A stretch of DNA of 64,000 nucleotides from Hippophae tibetana (taxonomy: Eukaryota > Streptophyta > Magnoliopsida > Rosales > Elaeagnaceae). Within the stretch, counting starts at the first letter, position 1. The number at the start of each line of letters is the position of its first letter. Both the position numbers and the translations under genes were made by a program. Location of the stretch: assembly GCA_037013495.1 (NCBI GenBank), contig CM072812.1:60854938-60918937 (forward strand). The letters run 5' to 3'. The notes beneath the pieces were generated by a model, which did no database searches, was not told the DNA's origin, and was given only the letters and a program-made list of their open reading frames with translations. This document shows, piece after piece, positions 63,701-64,000 of the stretch.

Positions 63701-64000
63701 TAAAGAATCCTATAGAAAAGGAACCGAAAACAACGGAATATGGTGATACCAAAATTTATGACATCAGTAAGTTGTGTAAACAATTGAGTTTGGGTTCCCA
63801 AATGTTGAGAACAGAACTAATGCTTTGTTGCATTTTTAGAAATCGAAATGACCTTCCATATGATTTATTATAACAGCCATGTCGATGCGCGATTTAAAAA
63901 TTATAACAGTTTAACGTTGCAACCCCAATTAATAACTTCTTTGTTTTTTAAACTGTGACATGCTACAACAATCTTATTTTTTTGAAAAAGAAAGATGGAT
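60066..64000 (+). repeat. Domain C 4-mer HOR, about 2,592-bp period
   Basis: The monomers at 60716 and 63308 both carry GATAGAAGACGC and lie 2,592 bp apart. Those at 61365 and 63957 share GAAAAAGAAAGATGGAT at the same spacing. The sections upstream of 60716 and 63308 share CATTCTAAATTGTATATAACC and AGTATCTGAATG. The unit order is C-C-B-C. The second copy runs off the window end. Confidence 0.85.

Larger units (their letters stand above)
1..64000 (+). repeat. Uninterrupted satellite DNA array, about 645-bp monomer
   Basis: The landmark GACATGCTGC or a close variant recurs 100 times from 171 to 63957, always in direct orientation. The 99 intervals are 634-650 bp and average about 644 bp. The sequence between landmarks aligns from end to end, with only substitutions, small indels and homopolymer-length changes. 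A 600-bp count gives 27% G+C. I saw no insertion of foreign sequence, no inverted monomer and no unique spacer. The window starts about 170 bp before the first landmark and stops about 40 bp after the last, so both ends cut a monomer. I found no obvious shorter sub-repeat inside the monomer. A centromeric or heterochromatic role in a eukaryote is inferred from the architecture alone. The family and species are not recognised. Confidence 0.98.
50931..64000 (+). repeat. Domain C: third monomer type interleaved with B-like monomers
   Basis: C-type monomers carry CATAAGAAAAAGGAAC, GAAAACTATAAAAGG, CAAAAATCAAAAC, GCAAGTGATGAAGG and TTTCACACAAGAATGC, usually after TAGCTGTGTCGATGCACG. C-type starts are 51010, 52940, 54235, 54884, 55530, 56826, 57475, 58124, 58772, 60066, 60716, 62012, 62660 and 63308. 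B-like monomers, with ACATAGAAAAAAGAAC, start at 52293, 53589, 56179, 59419, 61365 and 63957. The monomer at 51646 is A-like. Lengths are 646-650 bp except for the A-like patch (636 bp). No gene is present. Confidence 0.92.

Noticed and set aside
1-64000. CRISPR array
   Set aside because: Repeats are about 645 bp and directly contiguous, with no short repeats separated by unique spacers and no cas genes.
1-64000. Tandemly repeated gene family such as rDNA, 5S, tRNA, histone or snRNA
   Set aside because: No rRNA-like, tRNA-like or snRNA-like conserved block, no A/B box pair at usable spacing, and no long open frame in any monomer.
1-64000. Transposable element or its terminal repeats
   Set aside because: I found no long terminal repeats, terminal inverted repeats, target-site duplications, reverse transcriptase or transposase coding. 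The short inverted repeats are internal to the monomer and occur once per unit.
1-64000. Telomeric repeat
   Set aside because: No run of TTAGGG, TTTAGGG, TTAGG or a similar short unit. The single CTTTAGG in each monomer is isolated.
1-64000. Bacterial-type promoters, terminators and ribosome binding sites
   Set aside because: At 27% G+C, TATAAT-like and AAGGA-like strings occur by chance in every monomer (for example GATTTATTATAAT). There are no genes for them to serve.
1-64000. A previously undescribed gene system
   Set aside because: I looked on both strands for non-repeat sequence and for frames conserved through the array and found none. The novelty here lies in the satellite organisation.

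Overview
The whole window is one uninterrupted tandem array of a satellite DNA. I see no gene, RNA gene, transposable element or unique sequence anywhere in it. The landmark GACATGCTGC (or a one- to two-base variant) recurs 100 times between 171 and 63957, giving 99 complete head-to-tail monomers, all on the same strand. They average about 644 bp, and individual lengths run from 634 to 650 bp. G+C counted over 600 bp of one monomer is 27%. The array begins and ends inside a monomer, so it continues past both window ends. A long satellite with higher-order repeats (HORs) and no genes points to pericentromeric, centromeric or other heterochromatic DNA of a eukaryote, from a long-read assembly. 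I do not recognise the satellite family and cannot name the species.

Three domains follow one another. Domain A (1 to about 34,640) is very homogeneous. It mixes long monomers (644-649 bp) with short ones (634-639 bp) that lack one exact 12-bp segment. Its HOR changes along the array: mostly 2-mer units of about 1,281 bp (171-5,928), then 3-mer units of about 1,929 bp (5,929-11,079), a mixed stretch, and then mainly 4-mer units of about 2,575 bp (14,288-16,862 and 20,059 to about 34,200). Positions 34,641-35,394 are a mosaic junction. Domain B (about 35,395-50,930) has diverged monomers in a long HOR whose copies hold 11 monomers, 8 monomers and a truncated set. Domain C (about 50,930 to the end) interleaves a third monomer type with B-like monomers in 4-mer and 5-mer units. 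A patch of about 545 bp with domain A character lies inside domain C at 51,331-51,876.

Nothing here works as a gene system. What the window records is array turnover: unequal exchange, local amplification of HOR units, chimeric monomers, probable gene conversion between domains, and loss or gain of short motifs that proteins could recognise or that could fold. The best leads are the 12-bp presence/absence segment, two alternative hairpins that share an arm, the A-type patch in domain C, and a cluster of homopolymer-length changes at 24,810-25,630 that looks like an assembly or polishing error. Recurring short open frames of 62 and 75 codons are by-products of the repeat and are not annotated as genes.
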